From NCBI GenBank assembly GCA_948585895.1, contig CAPBNZ010000020.1, forward strand, positions 1 through 26,478: a stretch of DNA of 26,478 bases, read 5' to 3'. Position 1 is the first letter of the stretch; each line of letters starts with the position of its first letter. Under the pieces are notes generated by a model. It saw only the letters and a program-made list of their open reading frames with translations, was not told where the DNA came from and made no database searches. The DNA comes from an uncultured Clostridia bacterium. GTDB lineage: Bacteria > Bacillota > Clostridia > TANB77 > CAG-508. The position numbers and the translations under genes were made by a program. This document shows, one piece after another, positions 1 through 8,194 of this stretch.

Positions 1-18
1 CGGGAAAAAGAAGAATAA
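1..18 (+). CDS. C-terminal tail of an upstream gene (partial)
   Basis: Frame 1 from the window edge reads R-E-K-E-E and then a TAA stop at 16-18, five bases before the comF ATG. A short charged tail closely followed by a new start fits the end of an upstream operon gene. Nothing about its identity can be seen; it could also be chance. Confidence 0.3.
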   Translation, partial: REKEE

Positions 19-22
19 AAAA

Positions 23-697
23 ATGAAACAGTTAAGACCTGTCCCTTTTGTTTCAAATCAAATATTAAATCTTATTTATCCACCAATATGTGGAATATGT
101 GGAAAACTTAATCCCGATTTTTTATGTCACAAGTGTGAAAAATTATTAGAATCGCAAGGAAAGTTTAAGATTGAAAAACAACTAAATACCAGTTATTATT
201 TCAAAGAGCATTTATATATGTTTGAGTATCAGGGAATAATAAGAAAAATTATCTTAAATTATAAGTTTAAAGATAAAGCATATTTGTATAAGACATTGGT
301 GAATTTTTTGCTAAAAAATCAAAAGTTCTTTCAAATTTTACAATCTTATGATACAATGATATCAGTTCCAATCAGCAGAAAAAGGAGAAAAGAAAGAGGT
401 TACAATCAAAGCGAATTAATCGCAAAAGAAATAGCTATAAAATTATCACTAGAGTATAATCCCAAATCCCTCTTTAAAGCAAAAAATATAATAGAACAAA
501 GCAAATTGAACAAAGAAGAAAGAAAAAAGAATATACAGGGAGTATATGAATTACACAATTTTAAAATATTACAAAATAAGAAAATATTATTAATAGATGA
601 TATCTATACAACAGGAAGTACAGTTAATGAATGTAGTAAAGTTTTAAATCAGGCACAACCTAAAAAAATAGGGGTGTTAACATTAGCAAAAGATTAA
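23..697 (+). CDS. comF: ComF family phosphoribosyltransferase-like protein
   Basis: ComF proteins are cytoplasmic and take part in handling DNA taken up during natural transformation. The N-terminus has a four-cysteine zinc knuckle (C23, C26, C35, C38), preceded by the family's typical ILNLIYPP-like stretch. The C-terminus holds the PRPP-binding loop DDIYTTGST at residues 192-200. At 224 aa it is normal length. The annotated ATG lies at the edge of a palindromic repeat (24-55), so residues 1-11 are encoded by repeat DNA. The frame is open to the window edge, so a start further upstream cannot be excluded, but the stop of a preceding frame at 16-18 makes ATG 23 plausible. A second copy of the palindrome starts on the base after the stop. 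dprA is in the same window, so part of a competence toolkit is present. Whether the organism is transformable is not shown. Confidence 0.88.
   Translation: MKQLRPVPFVSNQILNLIYPPICGICGKLNPDFLCHKCEKLLESQGKFKIEKQLNTSYYFKEHLYMFEYQGIIRKIILNYKFKDKAYLYKTLVNFLLKNQKFFQILQSYDTMISVPISRKRRKERGYNQSELIAKEIAIKLSLEYNPKSLFKAKNIIEQSKLNKEERKKNIQGVYELHNFKILQNKKILLIDDIYTTGSTVNECSKVLNQAQPKKIGVLTLAKD
24..55. repeat. REP-like palindrome, degenerate copy at the comF start
   Basis: Starts TGAAACA and ends GTCCCTTTTGTTTCA. The right arm is the exact reverse complement of the left arm of the copy at 698-728. The left arm here has drifted, matching about 10 of 15 positions. It overlaps the comF start codon and its first residues. 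Palindromes with a GGGAC/GTCCC core are scattered through many Clostridia and resemble REP elements moved by Y1 (RAYT) transposases. That link is an inference. Confidence 0.6.
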
Positions 698-728
698 TGA
701 AACAAAAGGGACTGTCCCTATTGTTTCA
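698..728. repeat. REP-like palindrome, near-perfect copy
   Basis: A 31 nt element with arms TGAAACAAAAGGGAC and GTCCCTATTGTTTCA around a single central T. Fourteen of 15 positions pair. It begins directly after the comF stop and ends a few bases before the ribosome binding site of the next gene. Transcribed, it would form a long hairpin between two genes, which could attenuate transcription or protect the mRNA end. It has no T-run like a standard terminator. Confidence 0.7.
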
Positions 729-740
729 AAAGGAGGAAAC

Positions 741-2735
741 ATGGAAGATTTAGTAGAAAGTATATTAGATTATGTAAGGTCAGATTATACAGACTATGCC
801 ATTATGATAAATGGAGAGTGGGGATCAGGAAAAACTCATTTTTGGAATAATAAAATCAGAAAAAAGATTGAGTCCTTACAACTAAATGGAAAACGATATA
901 CAACTATATACATGTCTTTATATGGTATCTCAAATTTGGAGGAAATTAGCAAAAAAATATTTATTGAAACTACACAATTAATGGATAAAAATTTGAGGAA
1001 ATTTATGAGTACAAATGGTCAAACTACCATTCCAGAATATGCTAAAACAGGTATTGATATGGCTAATTTTTTTGGAGTGACACAAAATGGAGATAAAGTA
1101 AACTACGCAGAATTTTTTTCAACAGATGACAAAGTGCTATGTTTTGATGATTTAGAAAGAGCTAATGTAGATGTTATTGACATATTAGGGTATATTAATA
1201 ATTTTGTAGAACATGATCATATTAAAACAATTATCATTTGTAATGAAAAAGAGCTATCTACTAAATTAAAAAGTTCAAATCTTGAAATGAAGACTTTTAT
1301 AGCTACTTATCTGTTAGATAAGCAAGGAGATTTAAATAAAACAGATAAACCAATGGTGGAAAAGATTCAAGACAAAATTGAACATGTTTTTGACAAGGCA
1401 AATGATTATGAGAGGATTAAAGAAAAGTTAATTGGAGAGACCTTTGAGTATGCACCAAAATTTGATTATATTATAAACGGAATTTTAATGCGATATGAAG
1501 ATAATACAGACTTAATTCGTTTTTTAAGAGAAAATACTGGATTAATTATATCCACTTTTAATAAGAGTGGAACTAGAAACTTAAGAATTTTGAAACATGC
1601 TTTAAATGACTTTAAAAAGATATATGAAATGGTAAATAAATCTTATCCTAATACAAACCATAGAGTAATGCAAACAATGCTTATCTTTACGATAGCTATC
1701 TCATTTGAAGTTAAAGCAGGTAAAGTAACAAAGAATAAATTTATAAATATTAAGGATAATGAAGAATATAAAGCTATCTTAGTATCTTCTAGAATCTTGT
1801 TAGATAATAGACAATTTTATATAAAAGAGTTTGATAGTAATTATTATTATAATTTTAAATCAGAATATCGTTTCTTTAAATTTATAGAATATTATATTAG
1901 AACACGTATTTTTGATATGAGACTTTTTAAAGAAAATATGGAAACAATTAGAAATACTGTTGATACAGAAAACTTACCAGCTTATAAAAGATTACTAACA
2001 GAGGAATATTGGAAGATTTCAGATGACCAATTTAATGAAGTGATTCGAGAAGTAATTGAAGATGTAAAAGAAGGTAAAATAAGTTTAATTGATACCGTGA
2101 AGTTATTTGCCTATTTCAGTTATTTTTCTAGAAAGGAACTCATTGAATATGACCTAAAGAGCTTAAGAACAATATTTTTTGCAGGAATGAATGTAGCATC
2201 TTTAACTTCTGAATATTGTGCAAACCCAAAAGAAGAATTAGGAAAAATTGCTATAGAAGAAGTAGAAGAAGATATGGAAGAAATTTTAAGACATTTCAAG
2301 GTATTAAATGAACAATTACTAGACAAATTATACAAAGAAAAAGCAGAACAAATTATGAAATGTATTCCTATGAAAATGGAGCAATTTTATGAAAAATTTG
2401 ACAAGGAGTGTATGGCAATACCAATTTTCAAGTATTATGATTCTTTTCAATTGTTCCAAAGAATTTCATGTGCCAGTAATGAAGACATCGTTTTAGTGAA
2501 AGAAAAACTAATCGATAGAGCAAACCAATATACAAAACAAATTGAGCCAGAAATGAAAAATATGAAACAATTAAAGCAAATTATAGATGACTATTTAAAA
2601 GGGAAAGATTCAACAATAAAAAATGTGATGTTAAAGGAATTTTCAAAAGATTTGGGATATATTTTAGACAAATACAAAATTAGTTTTTTGCCTAAAAAAG
2701 AAGAAAAAACATTAGACGAGGCAGTAGAAGAATAA
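741..2735 (+). CDS. KAP-family-like P-loop NTPase
   Basis: The N-terminus carries a Walker A motif, GEWGSGKT, at residues 25-32. A Walker B-like strand, VLCFDDLER, lies at 132-140 with paired acidic residues D136-D137. The spacing and the motif style, with an early GxWGSGKT and a later DDLER, fit KAP-family P-loop ATPases of the STAND/AAA-related group. I see no transmembrane segments inserted between the motifs, so this looks like a soluble member. The remaining ~500 residues are helical, charged and unrecognised. The start is supported by AGGAGG at 731-736. At 664 aa it is full length. KAP NTPases are frequent in phage-defence and membrane-associated contexts, but no partner effector is visible here. 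It sits between comF and ligA, which is a plausible site for an accessory insertion. Function unknown. Confidence 0.75.
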   Translation: MEDLVESILDYVRSDYTDYAIMINGEWGSGKTHFWNNKIRKKIESLQLNGKRYTTIYMSLYGISNLEEISKKIFIETTQLMDKNLRKFMSTNGQTTIPEYAKTGIDMANFFGVTQNGDKVNYAEFFSTDDKVLCFDDLERANVDVIDILGYINNFVEHDHIKTIIICNEKELSTKLKSSNLEMKTFIATYLLDKQGDLNKTDKPMVEKIQDKIEHVFDKANDYERIKEKLIGETFEYAPKFDYIINGILMRYEDNTDLIRFLRENTGLIISTFNKSGTRNLRILKHALNDFKKIYEMVNKSYPNTNHRVMQTMLIFTIAISFEVKAGKVTKNKFINIKDNEEYKAILVSSRILLDNRQFYIKEFDSNYYYNFKSEYRFFKFIEYYIRTRIFDMRLFKENMETIRNTVDTENLPAYKRLLTEEYWKISDDQFNEVIREVIEDVKEGKISLIDTVKLFAYFSYFSRKELIEYDLKSLRTIFFAGMNVASLTSEYCANPKEELGKIAIEEVEEDMEEILRHFKVLNEQLLDKLYKEKAEQIMKCIPMKMEQFYEKFDKECMAIPIFKYYDSFQLFQRISCASNEDIVLVKEKLIDRANQYTKQIEPEMKNMKQLKQIIDDYLKGKDSTIKNVMLKEFSKDLGYILDKYKISFLPKKEEKTLDEAVEE

Positions 2736-2784
2736 AGACATTTAAATGGAAGTAAAACAAAAAAGGAAAGCAAGAGGTGACAAG

Positions 2785-4782
2785 ATGGATAAAAAACAAG
2801 CCAAAGAGAGAATAAGTGAATTAAGGAAACAGGTAGAATATCATGCTCAGAAATATTATGATGAGGATAAACCAGAAATATCTGATTTTGAATATGATAT
2901 GTTAATGGTAGAATTGAGAAACCTAGAAAAAGAATTTCCAGAATATGAATCCAGAGAATCCTTAACACAAAAAGTAGGTGGTCATGTAAAAGAAGGATTT
3001 CAGAAGGTAACCCATGAAGTACCATTACAAAGTTTGCAAGATGTATTTAGGATAGAAGAAGTACAAGAATACATTACCAAAATAGAACAAAAAGCAGAGG
3101 AAAATAACATTAAGGAAGTAACTTATGTAGTAGAAACCAAAATTGATGGATTGTCAGCTGCCCTAGAATATATAAATGGTGAATTCATAAGAGGTGCAAC
3201 AAGAGGAAATGGGATTGTTGGAGAAGATGTAACAAAAAATCTAAAAACGGTAAAAACAATTCCAACGAAATTAAAAGATAAAATTGATATAACCGTTAGA
3301 GGGGAAGTATTTATATCCAAACAAGATTTTGAGAAAATGAATCGAGAAAGGGAAGAAAGCCAAGAAGAATTGTTTGCAAATGCAAGAAATGCAGCAGCTG
3401 GTTCATTGAGACAATTAGATAGCAAAATAACAGAAAAAAGGCCATTAGATATTTATATTTTTAATGTACAAAAGATAGAAGGAAAAGAATTTAAATCTCA
3501 TTATGAAGAACTAGAATACTTACAAGAGCAAGGCTTCAATGTGAATCCTGTACGTATTTATTGTAGAAACATAGAAGAAATTGAAAAAGCAATTCAAAAA
3601 ATAGGGAAGGAAAGAGAAAAATTATCCTTTGGAATTGATGGGGCAGTAATAAAAGTAGATAATTTGCAATTTAGAGAAATATTAGGAACAACAGCTAAAA
3701 CACCTAGATGGGCAATAGCTTATAAATATCCACCAGAAAAAAAAGAAACAAAGTTGAAAGACATTATATGCCAAGTAGGTCGAACAGGTGTAATCACACC
3801 GATGGCTATTTTAGAGCCAGTCAAAGTAGCAGGTTCCACAATTTCAAAGACAACATTGCACAATGAAGACTTTATCAAAGAAAAAGAATTAAAAATTGGA
3901 GATATTGTTGTTATTCAAAAAGCAGGAGATGTCATACCAGAAATTGTTGAAGTAAAGAGAGAAAAAAGAACAGGAGAAGAAATCGAATTTAAAATGCCAA
4001 AAGCATGTCCAGTATGTGGAGCAAAGGCAATAAGAGAAGAGGGAGAAGCTGCCATTCGTTGCACAGGAATAGAATGCCCAGCGAAACTATATAGAAACTT
4101 AGTACATTTTGTATCAAGAGAAGCTATGAACATTGATGGGCTAGGAGAAAATATTATTGCACAATTATTAGATAAAGGCTTAATTAAAAATATAGCAGAT
4201 ATTTATACCTTACAATTTGAAGACATAGCATCTTTAAAAAAGAATGGACAGAAATTTGCACAAAATCTAGTGGATAGTATAAACAAGAGTAAAAAAAACG
4301 ACTTGTATAGACTTATTACAGCATTAGGAATACGTCATGTAGGAACAAAGGTGGCTAAGTTATTGGCTAGAAAATATAAAAATTTAGATAGTTTAATAAA
4401 GGCAGAATTTGAAGACTTAAGTATGATAAATGATATAGGACCAATTGCAGCAAACAGTATAAGAGAATTTTTCAACCAAGAACAAACAAGAGATTTAATT
4501 GAAAGATTAAAAATAGCAGGAGTTAATACCATTTCTAAAGAAGAAAATATAGACAATCGATTAGAAGGAAAGACATTTGTTTTAACAGGAACACTTAAGA
4601 AATATAAAAGGGGAGAAGTAGCAAACCTAATAGAAAAGTTTGGAGGGAAAACCTCAAATACAGTATCGAAAAAGACAGATTATGTATTAGCTGGTGAAGA
4701 AGCAGGGAGTAAACTCACGAAAGCACAAGATTTAGGTATTACCATTTTAGAAGAAGAGGAATTTGAAAAAATGATAAATTAA
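2785..4782 (+). CDS. ligA: NAD-dependent DNA ligase
   Basis: Seals nicks with 3'-OH/5'-phosphate ends using NAD+, in Okazaki-fragment joining and repair. The N-terminal Ia and adenylation domains are clear. The adenylated lysine is K119 in the KIDG motif, followed by the GATRGNG segment. A four-cysteine zinc finger (CPVCG ... CTGIECP) comes about two-thirds along, then helix-hairpin-helix repeats and a C-terminal BRCT domain opening with a GKTFVLTGTL-like strand. An earlier in-frame ATG at 2746 would add 13 basic residues. I chose the ATG at 2785 because AGAGGTGA lies just upstream and the protein then begins like other LigA proteins. This gives 665 aa, the usual family length. It follows the KAP gene after 49 nt. 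All domains look intact. Confidence 0.96.
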   Translation: MDKKQAKERISELRKQVEYHAQKYYDEDKPEISDFEYDMLMVELRNLEKEFPEYESRESLTQKVGGHVKEGFQKVTHEVPLQSLQDVFRIEEVQEYITKIEQKAEENNIKEVTYVVETKIDGLSAALEYINGEFIRGATRGNGIVGEDVTKNLKTVKTIPTKLKDKIDITVRGEVFISKQDFEKMNREREESQEELFANARNAAAGSLRQLDSKITEKRPLDIYIFNVQKIEGKEFKSHYEELEYLQEQGFNVNPVRIYCRNIEEIEKAIQKIGKEREKLSFGIDGAVIKVDNLQFREILGTTAKTPRWAIAYKYPPEKKETKLKDIICQVGRTGVITPMAILEPVKVAGSTISKTTLHNEDFIKEKELKIGDIVVIQKAGDVIPEIVEVKREKRTGEEIEFKMPKACPVCGAKAIREEGEAAIRCTGIECPAKLYRNLVHFVSREAMNIDGLGENIIAQLLDKGLIKNIADIYTLQFEDIASLKKNGQKFAQNLVDSINKSKKNDLYRLITALGIRHVGTKVAKLLARKYKNLDSLIKAEFEDLSMINDIGPIAANSIREFFNQEQTRDLIERLKIAGVNTISKEENIDNRLEGKTFVLTGTLKKYKRGEVANLIEKFGGKTSNTVSKKTDYVLAGEEAGSKLTKAQDLGITILEEEEFEKMIN

Positions 4783-4823
4783 CTGTATTGAGTAGATTCT
4801 CGTAACAGATGGAGGAAGAAAAC

Positions 4824-5078
4824 ATGGAAAATTATACATTTGAAAAAATGTGGGAAGATTTAAGAAATGGATATCAGATATATTATACTTATGTTGGAAA
4901 TCGTTATTTACTTTTTAAAACAGCAGAAAATTGTTATACACAAAAGTTGCTTTCAGACCATAAGAAAAATCCACAACCTAAAATGCTAATGCTTACTTTA
5001 AAAAGAGTAAAAGAAATGTTTCCTAACATGGAGGATATTGAGTATAAGATAGGAACATCTGAAATAGAAAACTTGTAA
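4824..5078 (+). CDS. Small protein of unknown function
   Basis: An 84 aa soluble, aromatic-rich protein that I do not recognise. The ORF can open at ATG 4809, but GGAGGA at 4811-4816 places the real start at ATG 4824. It begins MENYTFEKMWEDL, a pattern seen in small hypothetical proteins whose N-terminal helix is followed by a beta-rich 'GYQIYYTYVGNRYLLFKT' unit. No signal peptide, membrane helix or metal-binding cluster is visible. It lies 41 nt after ligA on the same strand and may be cotranscribed. Confidence 0.7.
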   Translation: MENYTFEKMWEDLRNGYQIYYTYVGNRYLLFKTAENCYTQKLLSDHKKNPQPKMLMLTLKRVKEMFPNMEDIEYKIGTSEIENL

Positions 5079-5547
5079 ACACTGATATGAGCGAGTTTGA
5101 CAAAGAAAGATAAAAACATAGAATTTTATAAAAAACTTTAAAAAATGACCAATTTTATAAAAATAGTGAAAAATGATAGCCTAATTGGTAGATAGGGAAT
5201 ATGTCTATTGGCATAACAAAGTTAAAAAATTTAATATATCGATTACAAGGAATAGAGTGCAAGTTAATAGCACTTTATTTTTTTATTTTAAAATTCAATT
5301 TCTGATAGTGAAAGCTAATAGAGCTACAAACATAAATAAGAAAAATAGAGAAGTAAGCAGATATAAAATTTAGGATTTTTATAGTAAAAATATGCCGGAT
5401 TCGACTATTATTGAAAACGACAAATGTTTAGAAAAGATTAGAAATGAAAGCATGTTATGCAAACAATAGAATTTCTAATTTTGGATTTTATTGTAAAAAT
5501 GGTCAACTTATGATAAAATTACAACATAATGATAAGGAGAGTAAGAT
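5079..5547. other. Intergenic region, 469 nt, with a weak repeat pair
   Basis: No convincing gene is seen. A 62-codon open frame at 5185-5373 has no ribosome binding site and looks accidental. A short stem (AGTGC/GCACT, about 5257-5275) followed by a T-rich stretch could be a weak terminator. Two imperfect copies of a GGATTTTTATAGTAAAAAT-like string lie near 5377-5397 and 5482-5500. The downstream copy includes the -35 region proposed for the SDR gene. Confidence 0.4.
5491..5519 (+). promoter_or_regulatory. Probable sigma-A promoter of the SDR gene
   Basis: TTGTAA at 5491-5496 and TAAAAT at 5514-5519 are separated by 17 nt. The SDR ribosome binding site (AAGGAGAG) and ATG 5548 follow within 30 nt. 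Confidence 0.5.
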
Positions 5548-6283
5548 ATGGAAAAAGTTGTATTGATAACTGGAAGCAGTAAAGGTATTGGAAAGGCTAT
5601 AGCTGTAGAGTTTGCAAAAATAGGGGGGGTACAAGGTAGTAATAAATTATTTGACAGATAAAGAAAATGCAGAAAAATTATCAAGCTATTTAAAAGAAGA
5701 ATATAAAATGGAAACATTGGTAATTAAAGCAGATGTATCAGATGAAGAACAAGTTAAAAATATGGTACAAGAAACCATAAATAAATTTGGAAGAATAGAT
5801 GTACTTGTAAATAATGCAGGAATAGCAATAGATAAAGAATTTGAAGATAGAACAGTCGAAGATTGGAAAAGAACATTAGAAGTAAATACAATAGGAACTT
5901 TTCTAGTATCAAAATATGCAAGTGAAAATATGATGAAAAACAAAAGTGGGAAAATAATAAATATATCTTCAACAAATGGAATAAATACATTTTTTCCATC
6001 AAGTATAGATTATGATGCATCAAAAGCAGCGATTATAAACTTAACATATAATTTAGCAATACAATTTGCACCATATATTAATGTAAATGCTGTAGCACCA
6101 GGATGGGTAAATACAGAAATGAATAAAGAACTACCAAAACAGTTAATAGAAGAAGAAACAGAAAAAATATATAAAAAGAGATTTGCTAAGCCAGAAGAAA
6201 TAGCAAAAGTAATTTGTTTTTTAGCATCAGAAGATGCTGAGTATATTAATGGTACAGTAATAAAAGTAGATGGAGGAATGTAA
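5548..6283 (+). pseudogene. SDR oxidoreductase (FabG-like), frameshifted at a G7 tract
   Basis: This is a classical short-chain dehydrogenase/reductase using NAD(P)H. The N-terminal cofactor motif TGSSKGIG (residues 8-15) is encoded in frame from ATG 5548, which has a good AAGGAGAG upstream. The frame breaks at seven consecutive G bases (5623-5629) and stops soon after at 5657-5659. Removing one G restores IGGYKVVINYLTDK and continues into the rest of the enzyme: NNAG motif, the ISS catalytic serine region, the YDASK catalytic Tyr/Lys, and a terminal VDGGM. The repaired protein would be 244 aa, a normal SDR length. Downstream of the tract no inactivating changes are seen, so the break is recent, reversible by slippage, or a sequencing error. 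It overlaps the next gene's ribosome binding site, implying translational coupling. The substrate is unknown. Confidence 0.85.
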
Positions 6284-6284
6284 A

Positions 6285-6683
6285 ATGTTTAATATTAATC
6301 ATGTTGCAATAAGTGTAACAAATGCTGAAAATAGTATAGAATTTTATAAAAAGTTTGGATTTAAAGAGTTTAAATCTTGGAAAGCTGAAGATGAAAGTAT
6401 AAAAATAAATATGCTAAAGTTAAATAATACAATTTTAGAAATATTTTGTTATAAAGAATATACAAGATTGCCAGATACAGCAAAGACAATAGCTACAGAC
6501 CTACCAGTATTAGGAACAAAACATTTTGCTCTAGGTGTAGAAAATATTGAAAAAGCAAAAGAATTTGTATTACAGAATAATATTTGTCAAAGTGTAGAGA
6601 TAAAAATAGGAAGATTAGGAAAACCATATTTCTTTATTAATGATCCAGATGAAATATTAGTAGAGATAATTGAGAATGATTAG
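6285..6683 (+). CDS. Glyoxalase/bleomycin-resistance (VOC) fold protein
   Basis: A 132 aa vicinal-oxygen-chelate protein. It opens with FNINHVAISV, where H6 is the usual first metal ligand. A second histidine lies in the GTKHFALGV strand, and the protein ends in FINDPDEILVEI, which supplies the acidic ligand typical of the second half-fold. Such proteins act as lyases, isomerases, dioxygenases or drug-binding proteins, and the substrate cannot be told here. An ATG at 6270 lies inside the SDR gene. GGAGGA at 6272-6277 points instead to ATG 6285, one base after the SDR stop. This tight coupling suggests the two proteins belong to the same small pathway. Confidence 0.85.
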   Translation: MFNINHVAISVTNAENSIEFYKKFGFKEFKSWKAEDESIKINMLKLNNTILEIFCYKEYTRLPDTAKTIATDLPVLGTKHFALGVENIEKAKEFVLQNNICQSVEIKIGRLGKPYFFINDPDEILVEIIEND

Positions 6684-6859
6684 GGTGTAAAGTAGTTAGA
6701 GGTTATCATTGCCAACCAGTTCAAGCAATTTATAGAAATACAGTTTATATAAATAAAACAGTTAGTGATGAGTTGATTTTTGAAATGATAGACCATTTTT
6801 ACAATGAAGTAATAAAAAGTTTTTTCGAAAAGGTACAAAAACAATTACTAGAAAATTAG
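6683..6859 (+). pseudogene. Unidentified gene remnant
   Basis: The frame starting near 6683 is open for 58 codons and has protein-like composition, including an amphipathic helix-like DELIFEMIDHFYNEVIKSFF segment. It has no start codon with a ribosome binding site and stops at 6857-6859. It looks like the C-terminal part of a lost gene, but I cannot name the family. It may be chance. Confidence 0.3.
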
Positions 6860-6873
6860 TAAAAAGAAAGGAA

Positions 6874-7797
6874 ATGTATATGTTAGCAAATAAATTAAAT
6901 ATAGGAGACACAATAGGAATTATATCACCATCAGCACCAATAACACAAGAGTTAAAAGAACAATTTAATAGAGGACTACAAGTGTTTAAAGATATGGGAT
7001 TTAAAATTGAATTAAGTAAAAATGTATATGCAAATACATTAGGATATTCATCTACAGTAAGTGAAAAAGTAGAAGATATAAATGAAGTGTTTGCAAATAA
7101 AGAAGTAAAAGCAATAATATGCTCACAAGGTGGACAAAATTCAAATGCAATTCTTCCATACATAAATTATGAAATAATAAAAAATAATCCTAAAATAATA
7201 ATGGGAATTAGTGATTCAACAGCGATACTAAATGCTATTTATGCAAAAACAGGAATTATAACATATCATCAAAACGATATTATTTGGGGATTAGGAAGAG
7301 AAGTATCAGAAAAAGAAGTTAATGATTTTAAATTAAGACTAATAGATGGAAAAAATGGAAAAGTAGAACATTTTACAAAATGGAGTTGTTTAAGAGATGG
7401 AATGGTGGAAGGAGTTTTAGTTGGTGGTAATTTATCAACTCTTGTTAAATTATTAAAAACAGAATACTGTCCAGATTTTAATAATAAAATATTATTTTTA
7501 GAAGAGTATGCAGATGAATCTCCATTAGATGAGGTAGATAGCAAAATAAATATACTAAAACAACATAGAGTATTTGAAAAAATAAAAGGCTTATGGATAG
7601 GATATTATGAAAAAGATACAGAAATAGCAAAATTTGAAGATGTTATAACGAATAATTTAAAAGAATATGAATTTCCAATACTAAAATGTAATGATTTTGG
7701 ACATAACTGCGAAAATGTGGTTATTCCAATTGGGGCAAAAGTAAAGCTAGATGCTACAAATTGTGAAGTTGAAATATTAGAGAAAACATTGAATTAA
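6874..7797 (+). CDS. S66 family LD-carboxypeptidase / MccF-like peptidase
   Basis: S66 serine peptidases cleave the LD bond at the end of peptidoglycan tetrapeptides (LdcA). A subgroup (MccF) hydrolyses microcin C and related peptidyl-nucleotide toxins and gives immunity. The catalytic triad is visible: S113 in the GISD nucleophile elbow, E210 or E211 in the FLEEY strand, and H277 in DFGHNCE. The opening GDTIGIISPSAPI is the family hallmark. At 307 aa it is full length with no signal peptide, so it acts in the cytoplasm. Two ATGs compete, at 6874 and 6880; the weak AAAGAAAGG ribosome binding site fits either. Sequence alone does not separate cell-wall recycling from antibiotic immunity. Its place among accessory enzymes would suit either role. 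Confidence 0.9.
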   Translation: MYMLANKLNIGDTIGIISPSAPITQELKEQFNRGLQVFKDMGFKIELSKNVYANTLGYSSTVSEKVEDINEVFANKEVKAIICSQGGQNSNAILPYINYEIIKNNPKIIMGISDSTAILNAIYAKTGIITYHQNDIIWGLGREVSEKEVNDFKLRLIDGKNGKVEHFTKWSCLRDGMVEGVLVGGNLSTLVKLLKTEYCPDFNNKILFLEEYADESPLDEVDSKINILKQHRVFEKIKGLWIGYYEKDTEIAKFEDVITNNLKEYEFPILKCNDFGHNCENVVIPIGAKVKLDATNCEVEILEKTLN

Positions 7798-7844
7798 TAT
7801 AAGATAAAAGAGTATGTTTGAAAATTAAAATAGAGGTAATGCAA

Positions 7845-8158
7845 ATGAATGATGAACAATATATGCAAAAATTGAAAAATAAAACTATTATTAATGTTGA
7901 AGTGTAGGAAATGTTGTTGAATTTCCAAATTATGATGATACAATAACAGATATGGAAGAAACAACACAAAGCTATTATTGCATTATAGAGGGAGAATATG
8001 ATTCAAAAGAAAAATCTCCTATATCAATACAATTTGTAAGAGTTCCATATGATATAGAAAAGGAAATCGAATTAGCAAGAAAAAAAGAATCTCCTGGTTT
8101 AGATAAATATATATTAGAATTGACTAAAGCAAAGTATAGAAAATTGCAATCAAAATGA
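7845..8158 (+). pseudogene. Small unknown gene, frameshifted
   Basis: ATG 7845 is preceded by AGAGGTAATG and opens a frame that ends at a TAG at 7905-7907. From about 7904 a different frame reads on without interruption as VGNVVEFPNYDD... to the stop at 8156-8158. Adding one base near 7904 would join them into a protein of about 104 aa. It is acidic, soluble, and ends in a helix rich in Lys and Glu. I do not recognise the family. A single indel in an otherwise intact reading frame suggests recent decay. Confidence 0.55.
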
Positions 8159-8194
8159 AATAAAGATTTATAGTAAAAGGAAAGGTGTAAATAT

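Noticed and set aside
2746..2784. The earlier ATG of the ligA frame
   Set aside because: No ribosome binding site precedes it and the extra 13 basic residues are not part of LigA proteins. AGAGGTGA before 2785 fits far better.
2591..3025. A 144-codon minus-strand hydrophobic frame across the KAP-ligA junction
   Set aside because: It overlaps two solid genes and looks like the antisense of charged helices. No start signal.
5185..5373. A 62-codon plus-strand open frame after the small unknown gene
   Set aside because: It has no ribosome binding site, low-complexity composition and no recognisable motif. Frames of this length are expected by chance in AT-rich DNA.
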